Part shown: one piece after another, positions 48,146 through 59,460 of the stretch | Numbering within the stretch: the stretch's first letter is position 1 | How the letters are laid out: every line of letters begins with the position of its first letter | Assembly (NCBI GenBank): GCA_039707655.1 | Contig: CM077676.1 | Coordinates: 187,174,936 to 187,238,935, forward strand | DNA length: 64,000 nt | Origin: Elymus sibiricus | Taxonomy: Eukaryota; Streptophyta; Magnoliopsida; Poales; Poaceae | Direction: 5' to 3' | Notes under the pieces: model-generated | What the model saw: only the letters and a program-made list of their open reading frames with translations | What the model was told of the DNA's origin: nothing | Database searches by the model: none | Translations under genes and position numbers: made by a program

Positions 48146-49188
48146 ATGGCGACAGGCCCCTGTGCGAACCTCTCCTGCTGTGGCCATGGCTGTGGTGTGC
48201 CGACGCACTGCGACTGCTTAGCCTGCTGTGAGGCCCGGCGTGATCACCGGAGGGGCAAGGTCCTGTGCCAATCTGGGCGAGCGCAGCAGCTTGCGTATGG
48301 CACAATTTTTACCGAGGGATTGGATCTGGACGATATCAATGTCGTTCAGTTCCATTCTGCTCTGCTTCGCCGTGGCCTTGGGCGCACCAACCCATTTGTC
48401 CATCGCCTCATGCCTACAGATGTGGAGACTCATTACAAGATGGTAATTTTCATTTGATCTGATTATTATTTTAGTCTTTTATTATTAGGTATAATTCCCA
48501 CATCAGTCTGAACTGCTATCACTTTAGAAGCGTACCTCTTTTGTCTAATGAAGTGTATTGCACGATGTTGTAGTATCTTGTTTTTAGGTTTTGCTAGTGT
48601 AGATAGAGCTGTTTTTTTTGTATGTACTACATGGTTAGAAGATGTGGACTTCCTAGATATGTGATGAGCACTATTGGTTTGCACCATTTGTTTTTATATC
48701 AGATATGCAGTACATGCATCCTTATGTGAACTGCATGTAAATGAGACTTGTACTGCATATTACCTTGTTCCACACTGCATCTATTCCTTCTGTGCACTTC
48801 GTATAAGAGGGTCACGATCTGCATGTATGTTTTCTCTGTACTTCTTATGGCTCCACTATGCACTTCATCTATCTTGCGTCAGCACTGCATAGTGGTTCAT
48901 ACTGCTGTTTGTCCGCTAATAGTTTTATTATTATTTCTGTAGAAAATCCCCCATCGAGCTATTAGGTATCTCAGGCTTAAGAAGGCGGGTATTCTCCAAG
49001 TTGTTCTCGGCGAAGGTCACCCAAAACCAGCTGAGTATCGTGTTGGCATTGATGGGCGGCTGTATCTGCAGAGAGGCTGGAAGGAATTCGTCATTGAGAG
49101 TGGCCTGAGGTCTCGTCAAGTTGTTGTCCTAAACTTTTTTGAAGTTGGGGATCGTACTATTGAAATCACGTTTGACGTAATTGGTTAA
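48146..49188 (+). CDS. B3-like DNA-binding protein with Cys-rich N-terminus, 2 exons, intact
   Basis: Exon 1 is 48146-48442 (99 codons), the intron 48443-48942 has GT and TGTAG borders, and exon 2 is 48943-49188, ending in TAA; the phase is 0. The product is 180 aa. Residues 100-180 follow the B3 fold pattern of plant transcription factors: KIPHRAIRYL at the first strand, then YLQRGWKEFV and a V-VLNFFEVGD stretch matching the GW-x-x-F...G-D core. Residues 1-30 hold eight Cys (6, 11, 12, 16, 22, 24, 27, 28) and two His, possibly a metal-binding module. An ATG in a good context (GCCATGGC) supports the start. It points toward the transposase gene, with 660 bp between their 3' ends. A role in binding the element or controlling its genes is inference. 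Confidence 0.65.
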
Positions 49189-49849
49189 GATTTGAGGTGG
49201 ATTGTAATAAGTACTTTTTATGTATCGAATGCTTCATCCTACTCTGTTATGTGGACTGTAATAAAAACTCGTATTTGTTTTCTATCTATGAGACATGCGT
49301 ATTTTTACCTAATCCGAACTTCCTGGCTTGCATGACAGAACTTCCTGGCTTGTATGACGGAACTTCCTGACTTTTATTTGTTTTAGTTGGTTCAACGGAA
49401 GTGCACTGCACGGCTACCGAACTGCATGCTCAACTACAATGAACTGCAACAATAGGGAAAGAGAACTGCATTTGCCAGGAGAGAGAACTGCTTCGTCGCT
49501 TGCGTTCTGCATGTAATCGGGTGCTGTGGGATGATTTTAGTTGGTTCTAGACGTCCGTTGTCCTTTGTTTCTTTTTTATTTACTGGGATCCCGACTAAAA
49601 TCTGCAGTAATCGACCGATTTGGCGGACGAGCTTTTCCTCTGATCGTTCGTGTTCGTGTGTAATAGAAGCTTAAAGTCAGCGTGTAATTCGTGTTTATAT
49701 AAGTTTTATAGATATGCAAACTGGTATATGATTACTATAGTGAACTGTATCTATTTTGTCGTTAACCTGCTGCTTCTTCTAGGCGACTGGAGCGCGTCTT
49801 TTGTTGCAGTTTGCCGTGTTGTTCTTAGCGGTGTTGCAGTTTCTTCTCT
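49189..49849. other. Spacer between the convergent B3-like and transposase genes
   Basis: AATAAAAAC near 49259 is a likely polyadenylation signal of the B3-like gene. The segment 49395-49515 holds a dense cluster of GAACTGCA-type words. No further gene is seen. Confidence 0.5.
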
Positions 49850-49885
49850 TCACACTGTGGTGTTTATAGCGCCTTGCCTGGTGGT

Positions 49886-51408
49886 TGCTACTTGTAGCTT
49901 GCGTTGGTATTATCCCCGAAGAGGAAGGGATGATGCAGCACAGTAGAGGTAAGTATTTCCCTCAGTTATGAAACCAAGGTTATCAATCCAGTAGGAGAAC
50001 CACGCAACACCTCGTTAGCAGTACCTGCACACAAACAACAAATCCTTGCACTCAACGCAAACGAGGGGTTGTCAATCCCTCGGCGGTCAATTGCAAGATT
50101 AAATTGTATGTGATAGATAGATAGATTGAAACAAAAATACAAAATAAAATAAATAAAAGAAAATGGCAGCAATAGTTTTAGGGTTTTAGTAATATGATTT
50201 AGATAGACCCGGGGGCCATAGTTTTCACTAGAGGCTTCTCTCGAGAAAATAGCATACGGTGGGTAGACAAATTACTATTGGGCAATTGATAGAAAAGCAA
50301 ATAATCATGACGATATCCAAGGCAATGATCATGTATATAGGCATCACGTCCAAGATAAGTAGACCGACTCATGCCTGCATCTACTACTATTACTCCACAC
50401 ATCGACCGCTATCCAGCATGCATCTAGTGTATTAAGTCCATAAAGAACGGAGTAACGCCTTAAGAACGATGACATGATGTAGACAAGATAAACTCACGCA
50501 TGAATAAACCCCATCTTTTTACCCTTAATAGCAACGATACATACGTGTCATGTCCCTTTCTATCACTAGGATTGAGCACCGCAAGATCGATCCCATTACA
50601 AAGCACCTCTTCCCATGGCAAGATAAATCAATCTAGTTGACCAAACCAAATCAATAGATCGGAGAAGAACTACGAAGCTATAATAATCATGCATAAAAGA
50701 GATCAGAGAAGACTCAAATATATTCATGGATAATCTGATCATAAACGCACAATTCATCGGATCCCAACAAACACACCGCAAAAAGTGATTACATCGGATA
50801 GAACTCCAAGAACATCGAGGAGAACATTGTATTGAAGATCAAAAAGAGAGAAGAAGCCATCTAGCTACTAACTATGGACCCGAAGGTCTGTGGTAAACTA
50901 CTCATGCATCATCGGAAGGGCAGCAAGGGTGATGTAGAGCCCCTCCGTGATCGATTCCCCCTCCGGCGGAGTACCGGAGAAGGCCTCCAGATGGGATCTT
51001 TCAAGAACAGAAACTTGCGGCGGCGGAAAAAGTATTTCGTGGACTCCCCTGAGGGTTTCTGTGGGCCCCACGAGGTACCAGGTCACGCCTGCCCCCCCCC
51101 CCCCCCGGCGCGCCCTGGTGCCTCGTGGGCACCCCCTGGGACTTCTAGCCTCCTCCCAAAGCTTCTAGTGTTTATCTTGTCCATAAAAAAATCTCCAAAA
51201 AGTTTCATGGCATTTGGACTTCATTTGGTATTGATTTTCTGTAAAACAAAAACAGGGCAGAAAACAGCAACTGGCACTGGGCACTAGGTTAATAGGTTAG
51301 TCTCCAAAAATGATATATAATTGCTGTAAATGAATATAAAAACATCCAAGATTGATAATATAACAACATGGAACAATAAAAAATTATAGATACATTGGAG
51401 ATGTATCA
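49886..51408 (-). repeat. 3' LTR of element D (left copy)
   Basis: Starts TGCTACTTGTAG and ends GATGTATCA on the plus strand. It lacks a short stretch near 51060 that the right copy has (about 56127-56170), and carries a C homopolymer of roughly 16 bases near 51092-51107. Confidence 0.9.
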
Positions 51409-54038
51409 GCATCCCCGTGCTTAATTCCTGCTCGTCCTCGAGTAGGTAAATGATAAAAACAGAATTTTTGATGTGGAATGCTGCCTATCATATTCATCAC
51501 ATATTTTTTCTTTTATAGCATGGACATTGGACTTGAATGATTCAAAGCAATAGTCTATAATTTGACATGAAGATATATATACTCAAGCATGCTAACAAGC
51601 AACCATGTCCTTCAAAATATCAACGCCAAAGAAAGTTATCCCTAGCCCATTATGCTCAATCATTGATCCATTCATGAAACACACTCAAATATTAGCTACA
51701 TCCAATCCACAAGTATGACAATGGTTCTCTCTAGTTGGTGCTTTTGTAAGAGAAGATGGAGACTCAAGTAAAAATAAAAATTGCATAAAAGTAAATAGAT
51801 AGGCCCTTCGCAGAGGGAAGCAGAGATTTGTCAAATGTGCCAGAGCTCAAAGCTGAAATTAGAGAGATAAAAATATTTTTAGAGGCATGCTTTTCCTGTC
51901 AACGAAAACGATCGAGAATTCCCATTATTTTCCATGCTAGACACATCATAGGCAGTTCCCAAATAGAAAGTAAAGTTTATTTCCTTTCCACCATTTCCTT
52001 CACAATCCATGGTTAGCCGTATCCACGGGTGCCCTCCATACCAACACTTTCCAAGGAATTTTGTTGTTATTAATTTTTGATTTCATTGTGGGACTGGGCA
52101 TCCCTATTACCAACCATTCTCTCGTGCAATGAGAAGTGAATAAACACTCATCGTGAGAATAACACACCTAGCATGGAAAATAATGGCCACCCCCTGCTGC
52201 TTTATGAGCGGTACGGGAACACAAAATGGAAAAATTATTTTGAAAATTAGAGTTGGCACATGCAAATTTACTTGGAACGGCATTGAAATACCGCATATAG
52301 GTAGATATAGTGGACTCATTTGGCACAACTTGGGTTTAAGGAGTTTGGATGCACAAGCAGTATTTCCGCTTAGTACAAATGAAGGCTAGCAAATAGATTG
52401 AGAAGCAACCAACTAAAAAAACGGTCATAAACATGCATTGAACATAACTAACACCGAATAATGCACCATAAGTAGGATATAATTTCGTTGCATTACTATT
52501 GACTTGATGTGCATGCATAGGGAATCACAAACCTTAACACTAATATTCTTACTAAATCACAATTACTCACTAACATAACTCACATATTATCATTTCCATA
52601 TCGCAAAACTATTACAAGGAATCACACTTGTCATATCCAATGATCTATATGAAAGTTTTTATTATATCCCTCTTGAATATTCATCACTTTGGGACCAATT
52701 TCATATCTTGTGCAAATTACTGTTACTATCATCAACTCTCAAAAAGATTTAAGTGAAGCATGAGAGTGCAAATATTTCTTCAAAATTTCAATCTTATCAA
52801 TTCTCAAAATAATATAAGTGAAGCATGAGAATTCATTTCTTCAAAATTTCAATCTTATCAATTCTCAAAATAATATAAGTGAACATGAGAATTCATTTCT
52901 TCAAAATTTTAATCCCGTCAATTCTCAAAATAATATAAGTGAAGCATGAGAATTTATTTCTTCAAAATTTCACTCAACTCTCAAAATAATATAAGTGAAG
53001 CATGACAATTTATTTCTTCCAAATATAGCCACCAGCGTGCTCAAAAAGATTTAAGTGAAGCACTAGAGCAACTGCCTAGCTCAAAAAAATTTAAGTGAAG
53101 CACATAGAGTATTCTAGTAAATTAGGATGATAAACGTGTGGCTCTCTCAAGATAGGTGTGTTCAGCAAGGATGAATGTGACAAACTAAAAAGCAAACAAA
53201 GCAAAGACTCATATAATACAAGACGCTCCAAGCAAAACACATATCATGTGACGAATAAAAATATAGCTCCAAGTAAAATTACCGATGGTTGGTAGAAGAA
53301 AGAGGGGATGCCTTCCGGGGCATCCCCAAGCTTAGACGCTTGACTCTTCCTTGAATATTACCTTGGGGTGCCTCGGGCATCCCCAAGCTTAGGCTCTTAC
53401 TACTCCTTATTCCTTCATCCATCGTGATCTCACCCAAAACTTGAAAACTTCAATCACACAAAACTCAACAAAACCTTCATGAGATCCGTTAGTATAACAA
53501 AATAAATCACTACTTTAAGTACTGTTGCAAACCCATTCATATTTTATTTTTGAATTATACCTACTGTACTCTAACTTCACCATGGCTTATACCCCCCGAT
53601 ACAATCCATAGATTCATCAAAACAAGCAAGTAGTGCATCAAAAACAGAATTTGTCAAAAACAGAATAGTCTGTAGCAATCTATTTAAAAGCCATAATTAT
53701 GCAACTCCAAAAATTCTGAAAACTTAGGACAACGTGGGTAATTCATATACCAATACTGTGTAAAAATTTCAGATTTTTCTGACGTTCCAGTACAGAAACA
53801 AAATTCGGGCACTTGATGCAAAACTTTCTGTTTTCCAAACAGCATCAATTATATTATCTTCCAAATCATCCCAAAGTGTTTACTTGGCACAAACACTAAT
53901 TAAAAACACCAAAACACAATCATACCAGTAGCATAAATGTGAAAACACACAATAACAGAAAAAATTTATTTTATTCATTGGGTTGCCTCCCAACAAGCGC
54001 TATTGTTTTAGGCCCCTAGCTAGGCATAATGCATAGTT
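51409..54038 (-). other. Internal region of element D, mostly non-coding
   Basis: Starts with the polypurine tract. Besides the tandem repeat at 52730-53100 it holds no convincing frame. GGGGCATCCCCAAGCTTAG-type words near 53320 and 53375 resemble a doubled polypurine tract on the minus strand. Confidence 0.6.
52730..53100. repeat. Tandem repeat in element D, unit about 62 bp
   Basis: Around five copies share TCTCAAAATAATATAAGTGAAGCATGAGAATT-type sequence (shown by its conserved half ATATAAGTGAAGCATGAG), becoming more degenerate and shorter toward 53100, where CTCAAAAAGATTTAAGTGAAGCA remains. Confidence 0.8.
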
Positions 54039-54740
54039 TCAAGTGTTGTCATCTTTCTTCTTCTTATCCAAAGGTGCACTTTCATCAAAGGTTTTTTCGA
54101 AGGTAATATGAAATATATCATCCATAGAAATTTTAGCATTAGCTTGTTGTCCATCTTTAAATCCCTCTTGATTACCGGCTACAATCCAAGAGTATTGTCT
54201 ATTGACGCTATTGAAAACTTGTTGGATTATATTCAAAGGAGGAACTTCCTTTTTAATATTCTCACCAAAGATGTGGTCATTGTGGAGCAAATACCTCAAA
54301 AAGTAATCATTATTATAGAGGATCTCATCTATTACCGGTTTTTCATGGTTCATACCATAGAAATCAAAGATCTCCCTAGCTTCTCGCACTATATGATCAA
54401 ATTCATTCATGAGAACAAGGGTAGCTATTTCCTTAGCTCTAGGGTCTTTTATAACCGGTAATTCATAAAACAATCTTTGCAAACTAGGATGGGTGTGAAT
54501 AAATCTTCTTTCAAGTTTAAGAACAAGTGCAAAAATAGCATCGGCATAATTCTTAGTTTCTTTAAGTATAGGTGCATCATCAAAAGCCAAAGTCCCAATG
54601 CAATTGAAGAATTCTTGGATGACACCTTTTCCTATAACATTACCATGTCCCAACACAAAAGTTTTAGCATCAAGATTGGTAGAACTTCCCTTTTTAGGAG
54701 TTTTACCATCATCGGTTTCCGCCATGCCAAAATCACTCAT
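54039..54740 (-). CDS. ORF of element D, 233 aa, unknown function
   Basis: An uninterrupted minus-strand frame; I start it at the Met of MSDFGMAETDD (54740) because this start and context recur in copies of this element that I remember from wheat, although the frame extends five codons further upstream. It sits just inside the 5' LTR, where gag would be. The protein is acidic, largely helical in appearance, with a Lys/Asp-rich end (DKKKKDD). It has no zinc knuckle, protease or polymerase motif. It may be a gag-like or packaging factor; that is inference. Confidence 0.6.
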   Translation of the reverse strand: MSDFGMAETDDGKTPKKGSSTNLDAKTFVLGHGNVIGKGVIQEFFNCIGTLAFDDAPILKETKNYADAIFALVLKLERRFIHTHPSLQRLFYELPVIKDPRAKEIATLVLMNEFDHIVREAREIFDFYGMNHEKPVIDEILYNNDYFLRYLLHNDHIFGENIKKEVPPLNIIQQVFNSVNRQYSWIVAGNQEGFKDGQQANAKISMDDIFHITFEKTFDESAPLDKKKKDDNT

Positions 54741-54919
54741 GATAACAATCTTCAAGCAAGCGAAATAGCAAACAAGAAAAAGGCAAACGGAAAATATTTT
54801 TGTATTTTTGTAAAAACGTTTTAGAAGTGGGGGAGATGAAAACGAGAGGCAAATGGCAAATAAAGTAAATGCAAGGAGATGAGAGTTTATGCAAAGGTAC
54901 TTGATAGATGTTGATGATG

Positions 54920-54939
54920 TCTCCCCGGCAATGGCGCCA
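54920..54939 (-). other. Primer binding site of element D
   Basis: Reads TGGCGCCATTGCCGGGGAGA on the minus strand, twelve bases inside the right LTR. It is close to the TGGCGCCGTTGCCGGGGA site used by Gypsy elements primed by tRNA-Asp. Confidence 0.65.
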
Positions 54940-54950
54940 GAAATTCTTCC

Positions 54951-56515
54951 TGCTACTTGTAGTTTGCGTTGGTATTATTCCCGAAGAGGAAGGGATGATG
55001 CAGCACAGCAGAGGTAAGTATTTCCCTCAGTTATGAAACCAAGGTTATCAATCTAGTAGGAGAACCACGCAACACCTCGTTAGCAGTAGCTACACACAAA
55101 CAACAAATCCATGCACCCAACGCAAACGAGGGGTTGTCAATCCCTCGGCGGTCAATGGCAAGATTAAACTGTATGTGATAGATAGATAAATAGATTGAAA
55201 CAAAAATAAAAAATAAAATAAATAAAAGAAAATGGCAGCAATATTTTTAGGGTTTTAGTAATATGATTTAGATACACCTGGGGGCCATAGTTTTCACTAG
55301 AGGCTTCTCTCGAGAAAATAGCATACCGTGGGTAGACAAATTACTGTTCGGCAATTGATAGAAAAGCAAATAATCATGACGATATCCAAGGCAATGATCA
55401 TGTATATAGGCATCACGTCAAAGATAAGTAGACCGACTCCTGCCTGCATCTACTACTATTACTCTACACATCGACCGCTATCCAGCATGCATCTAGTGTA
55501 TTAAGTCCATAAAGAATGGAGTAACGCCTTAAGAACGATGACATGATGTTGACAAGATAAACTCACGCATGAATAATCCCCATGTTTTTACCCTTAATAG
55601 CAATGATACATACGTGTCATGTCCCTTTCTGTCACTGGGATTGAGCACCGCAAGATCAAACCCATTACAAAGCACCTCTTCCCACGGCAAGATAAATCAA
55701 TCTAGTTGGCCAAACCAAATCCATAGATCGGAGAAGAAATATGAAGCTATAATAATCATGCATAAAAGAGATCAAAGAAGACTCAAATATATTCATGGAT
55801 AATCTGATCATAAACTCACAATTCATCGGATCCCAACAAACACACCGCAAAAAGTGATTACATCGGATAGAACTCCAAGAACATCGAGGAGAACATTGTA
55901 TTGAAGATCAAAAAGAGAGAAGAAGCCATCTAGCTACTAACTATGGACCCGAAGGTCTGTGGTAAACTACTCACGCATCATCGAAATGGCAGCAAGGTTG
56001 ATGTAGAGCCCCTCCGTGATCGATTCCCCCTCCGGCGGAGTACCGGAGAAGGCCTCCAGATGGGATCTCTCGAGAACAGAAACTTGCGGTGGCGGAAAAA
56101 GTATTTCATGGAATCCCCTGAGGGTTTCTTATTTTTTCTGAATTTATAGTGGTGGAATTAGGTTAAACGGAGCTCTGTGGGCCCCACAAGGTACGAGGGC
56201 GCGCCTGCCCCCCCAGGTGCGCCCTGGTGCCTCGTGGGCACCCCTTGGGGCTTCTGACCTCCTCCCGAAGCTTCTAGTGTTTATCTGGTCCAGAAAAAAT
56301 CTCCAAAAAGTTTCGTGGCATTTGGACTTCGTTTGGTATTGATTTTCTGTAAAACAAAAACAGGGCAGAAAACAGCAACTGGCACTGGGCACTAGGTTAA
56401 TAGGTTAGTCTCCAAAAATGATATATAATTGCTGCAAATGAATATAAAAACATCCAAGATTGATAATATAACAACATGGAACAATAAAAATTATAGATAC
56501 CTTGGAGACATATCA
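54951..56515 (-). repeat. 5' LTR of element D (right copy)
   Basis: Matches the left copy over its length, with small indels. It ends GACATATCA and is followed by GTGGT. Confidence 0.9.
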
Positions 56516-59000
56516 GTGGTTGATGGCAGTCTTTGTTTCCCACGACTGTGAACTGCAGCCTTTGTCTTTCCTTGCGTGCTGGTTGATGGCGGTGCTGGTT
56601 TTGTACCACTTTGAACTGCATCCTTTTGTGCCCCTAACCTGTTTTTTGTATGTGGTGTCGTCGTTGCTTGTTTCTGTACAGCTTTCCCTTCAGTTTTTTG
56701 TCTTTTGTTTGGTGGTGTTATTGGCATTGTTTCTTCAGGTTCTTCATCTTCTTCACTCTCTTCTTCTTCTTCTTCTTCTTCATCCTCTTCTTCGTCTTGA
56801 TCTTCTTCAGAAACAAATTGCTCCTCTTCTTCGGTTGCATCACTATTTTCTTCTCCAATATCATGTTCATCCCCTTCTTCATTTTCTTGTCTTGTTCTCT
56901 GTGGGCAAGTTCTTGCGTTGTGTCTCTGCCTCTTTTTGCAGATGCTGCAGAGTCTCTGTTTTGTCAAATTTTGAGTTTTGCCAGCAGAACTGGTATGGCT
57001 ATTATTCTGCTGCCTTGGTGCAGCATCCCTATTTTGTTGCGCATCTCTAGTGCCGTGGTTTTCTTGTTCATGTTTTTTTTACATGTCCTGGAATTGTATC
57101 CATTGATGACATTATATGTCAGGCACCTTCTTATTCCCAGCGGCCTACCATCACTGTCCAGCTCAGGCTGTGGCTTACTATTTGTTTCAGCATTTTTCTC
57201 CTTGGATGCAACCTTTTTTTGAGCTGCATCGCCCCCTTTCTTCCTCGCTTTTGTGTTTAAACCGGAGGTAGAAGGATTGTTTCCTTTTTTATTTGAGCAA
57301 TAGCAATGTGTTCAGCACCTTCCGCTTGCTCGGTATTGTTGTCACCCAAGGAATTTTGTGCTTGCTGAATTTTCGCTGCTTCTTCTTCTTCATTCAGCAC
57401 ATCAACCTCCTCAATCAGTGCCCTCATACCAGACATCGCCCTGTGGTACCCGGCGTCGGACCTTGTCCCTCTGTTTGCTAGGTCCATTGCTGTTTCTGCC
57501 AACGTTTTTCTATGGCAGAATAGTGAAGTTCCATTTGGTGTTGTTTGTTTGTAGTCTCTATGGTCAAACATTGGATTTGATCTTGCGTTTCTGGTGTATC
57601 TTTTCAAGATGTACACTTCAGGAATCTTGTCTACCCTCAACTGATGGAGCATGCATATCACATGGACGCAAAAGAGCCCTGTAAACCACATAGAATTCTT
57701 TGTTTTGTAAGTGAACTACATGAAATTAATAGACCATACTTTTCTTTGTTGTTTTTTCTTTTTAAGCAAGTGAGCTTCATGCATAGCTTGCTGAAATTAA
57801 GCTTTTTGTGCAAGCGAACCGTACCTGTGTGTGTCCACAGTTTGCATTCGCATTCATAGACACTGTTCTCGACATCGGCGACCACTTGGAATTCATGCCT
57901 TGCCCAATCAAATGCATCTGATCGGTTGTAGTGGTGAATGAGGTATTTTGTTGGGTTGTCAGGGCACTCGTCTGCTCTGAATGCTGTGCTGCGGTAATGT
58001 GTCTCCTTGAAATCTGCAAAAACTGCCCTTGTGTATATTTTGGATAGCTGGACTTCAAATCTAAATTTGGTGGTCGTCTTTACCTCTGACTGCATGATCA
58101 GAAAATTAGTGTTAGACATCACAAAACTGGAAATATTGTTTGTTTTTGAAGTTATTACTAGTTTGATGAACATTTTATGTACCTCATTCCCGATTGTCTC
58201 TGCATGCTCGATGGCCCTCCTGGTCTGAATGCACTTGTCCACCTGTTGAGCAAACAGATGGAGATCATGCTTCTCTTTGACGAGGTTTTTCTTCAGTATA
58301 CGGTTCATACTCTCGCTTCTCTACGTGGAAGTCATCCGCGCACAAAATATTTCCTTGTAGTAAGCTGATATCCACTCTTTCCGGTCATCCCACAGCAAAT
58401 TCATCACCTCGTCATTTTGCAAGTTGTATTTTTGCATGAGATCCTTCCATGCTCGTTCAAATTTTGACGGCATTAGTGGATGGTTCAGCACCGTGGTGAG
58501 GTCACCCTTGAATGTGTCGTACGCCTTATACAGCAAGGCGAGGTGGTATTTGTACTTCTTCATGATGTGCCACCAACGCAACTTGTGCAATGTATCCTTG
58601 AGGCTAGTTTTTAATGCTACCTTCATCAAAGAACATTGGTCTGAGAGGCACAAGTAGTGTATTTTTATTAAGTTGTCCATGTGTATGAAAGACGGAAGAA
58701 ATAGTAGTGGACCAAACAAATGTAAGTATGCAGGTGTTGTATTGTACCTATGAGCATGCAGATTGGCGGCTTGTAGTTCATGCACCTCAAGAATGTTTTG
58801 AAAACCCATTCGAATGACGGGATCATTTCATCTCGCACAAGGGCGACAGCAAAGATCGTGCTCTGGAGATGATGGTTCACTCCCACAAATACTCCCAGCG
58901 GCATGTGGAACTTATTCGTTTTATATGTCATGTCGAATGTCACACAGTCTCCAAAATCTTCATACGATCCTCTGCAACTTGCGTTGGCCTAGAAGACGTT

Positions 59001-59460
59001 CACTACTGGAATCAACTTCTTTGTCGTCTGCCATAACAGACGGCAAAGGCCTGCCTGGAGGACGGCAAAGCCATTGCCGTCCGCCAGCAGACGGCGAACA
59101 GTCCGGCCGAACGGGTGTCGGTAAAGGCCACTTTGCCATCTGCTGGCAGACGGCAAAGCCCCTGGACGGCAGACAAAAGGTGCTAGCCCTGTTAGTGGGC
59201 TAACGGCGCTCTTTGCCGTCTGCCAGCAGACGGCAAAGAGCTGCAGCTGACGTCAGCTGACGTCAGGCGTCACCTGGGCCAGCGCAGGCTCTTTGCCGTC
59301 TGCTAGCAGACGGCAAAGAAGAAAGCTCTTTGCCGTCTGCTCGCAGACGGCAAACAGGCCAAATAGGCCAGCCCAGCTTGCACAGGCTGCTGCCACGTGG
59401 CCTATTTGCCGTCTGCTAGCAGACGGCAAAGTGGCTATATAGCCCCTGTTTTTACTGTTT
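59001..59460. repeat. CACTA terminus with five subterminal palindromes
   Basis: Palindromes of the form CTTTGCCGTCTG-N(4-6)-CAGACGGCAAAG lie at 59019-59048, 59209-59240, 59289-59318, 59326-59354 and 59404-59431, with extra single copies between them. Such arrays are binding sites for the regulatory transposition protein in En/Spm-type elements; here each site is itself a hairpin. Confidence 0.85.

Larger units (their letters stand above)
49886..56515 (-). mobile_element. Non-autonomous LTR retrotransposon D with one ORF
   Basis: LTRs 49886-51408 (1523 bp) and 54951-56515 (1565 bp) are flanked by GTGGT (49881-49885 and 56516-56520). The minus-strand primer site at 54939-54920 (TGGCGCCATTGCCGGGGAGA) resembles the complement of tRNA-Asp. 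The polypurine tract (minus strand, AAGCACGGGGATGC) touches the left LTR at 51409. The internal region lacks gag-pol. The LTR type (TGATAC...GTAGCA on its own strand) is one I recall as abundant in wheat, but I do not assign a family name. Confidence 0.92.
9043..59000. mobile_element. Body of a candidate giant Mutator-like element, split by retrotransposons
   Basis: After removing element C (with one target duplication) and element D (with one), about 19 kb remain. They hold a Ulp1-like protease gene (+), three Pol III units (+), a 3'-5' exonuclease gene (-), a B3-like gene (+) and a FAR1/MULE-type transposase gene (-). Mutator-like elements carrying a transposase plus a ULP-like protease are known in plants (Kaonashi-type elements of Arabidopsis), which is the basis for grouping these. 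The left border is uncertain (the array at 8264-9042 may belong to it) and the right end, with the transposase N-terminus, lies beyond the CACTA insertion. Terminal inverted repeats and a target duplication therefore cannot be shown. The alternative is a cluster of unrelated decayed genes. Confidence 0.5.
49850..59000 (-). pseudogene. FAR1/MULE-type transposase gene with SWIM and zinc knuckles, truncated and decayed
   Basis: Minus-strand exons are 58748-59000, 58193-58640, 57825-58089 and 57678 down to the stop at 49850-49852 (interrupted by element D). The order follows FHY3/FAR1-type Mutator transposases: the core MULE domain (CVTFDMTYKTNKF, GVFVGVNHH, then DQCSLMKVAL and WWHIMKKY), the RSESMN segment, and a SWIM motif (ECECKLW then LFCVHVICML). 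Two zinc knuckles follow, the first having lost a Cys and a His, the second intact (CSICKKRQRHNARTC), with a Glu-rich run between about 56750 and 56830. Breaks: TAG for Trp at 58989, TAG for Gln at 58321, and frameshifts in A-runs at about 57285 and 57073. CACTA insertion at 59001 removes the N-terminal half from view. The family would act in the nucleus on terminal inverted repeats. Confidence 0.85.

Noticed and set aside
52730..53100. Regularly spaced repeats as a CRISPR-like array
   Set aside because: The repeats are contiguous and degenerate with no unique spacers, and the window is plant nuclear DNA.
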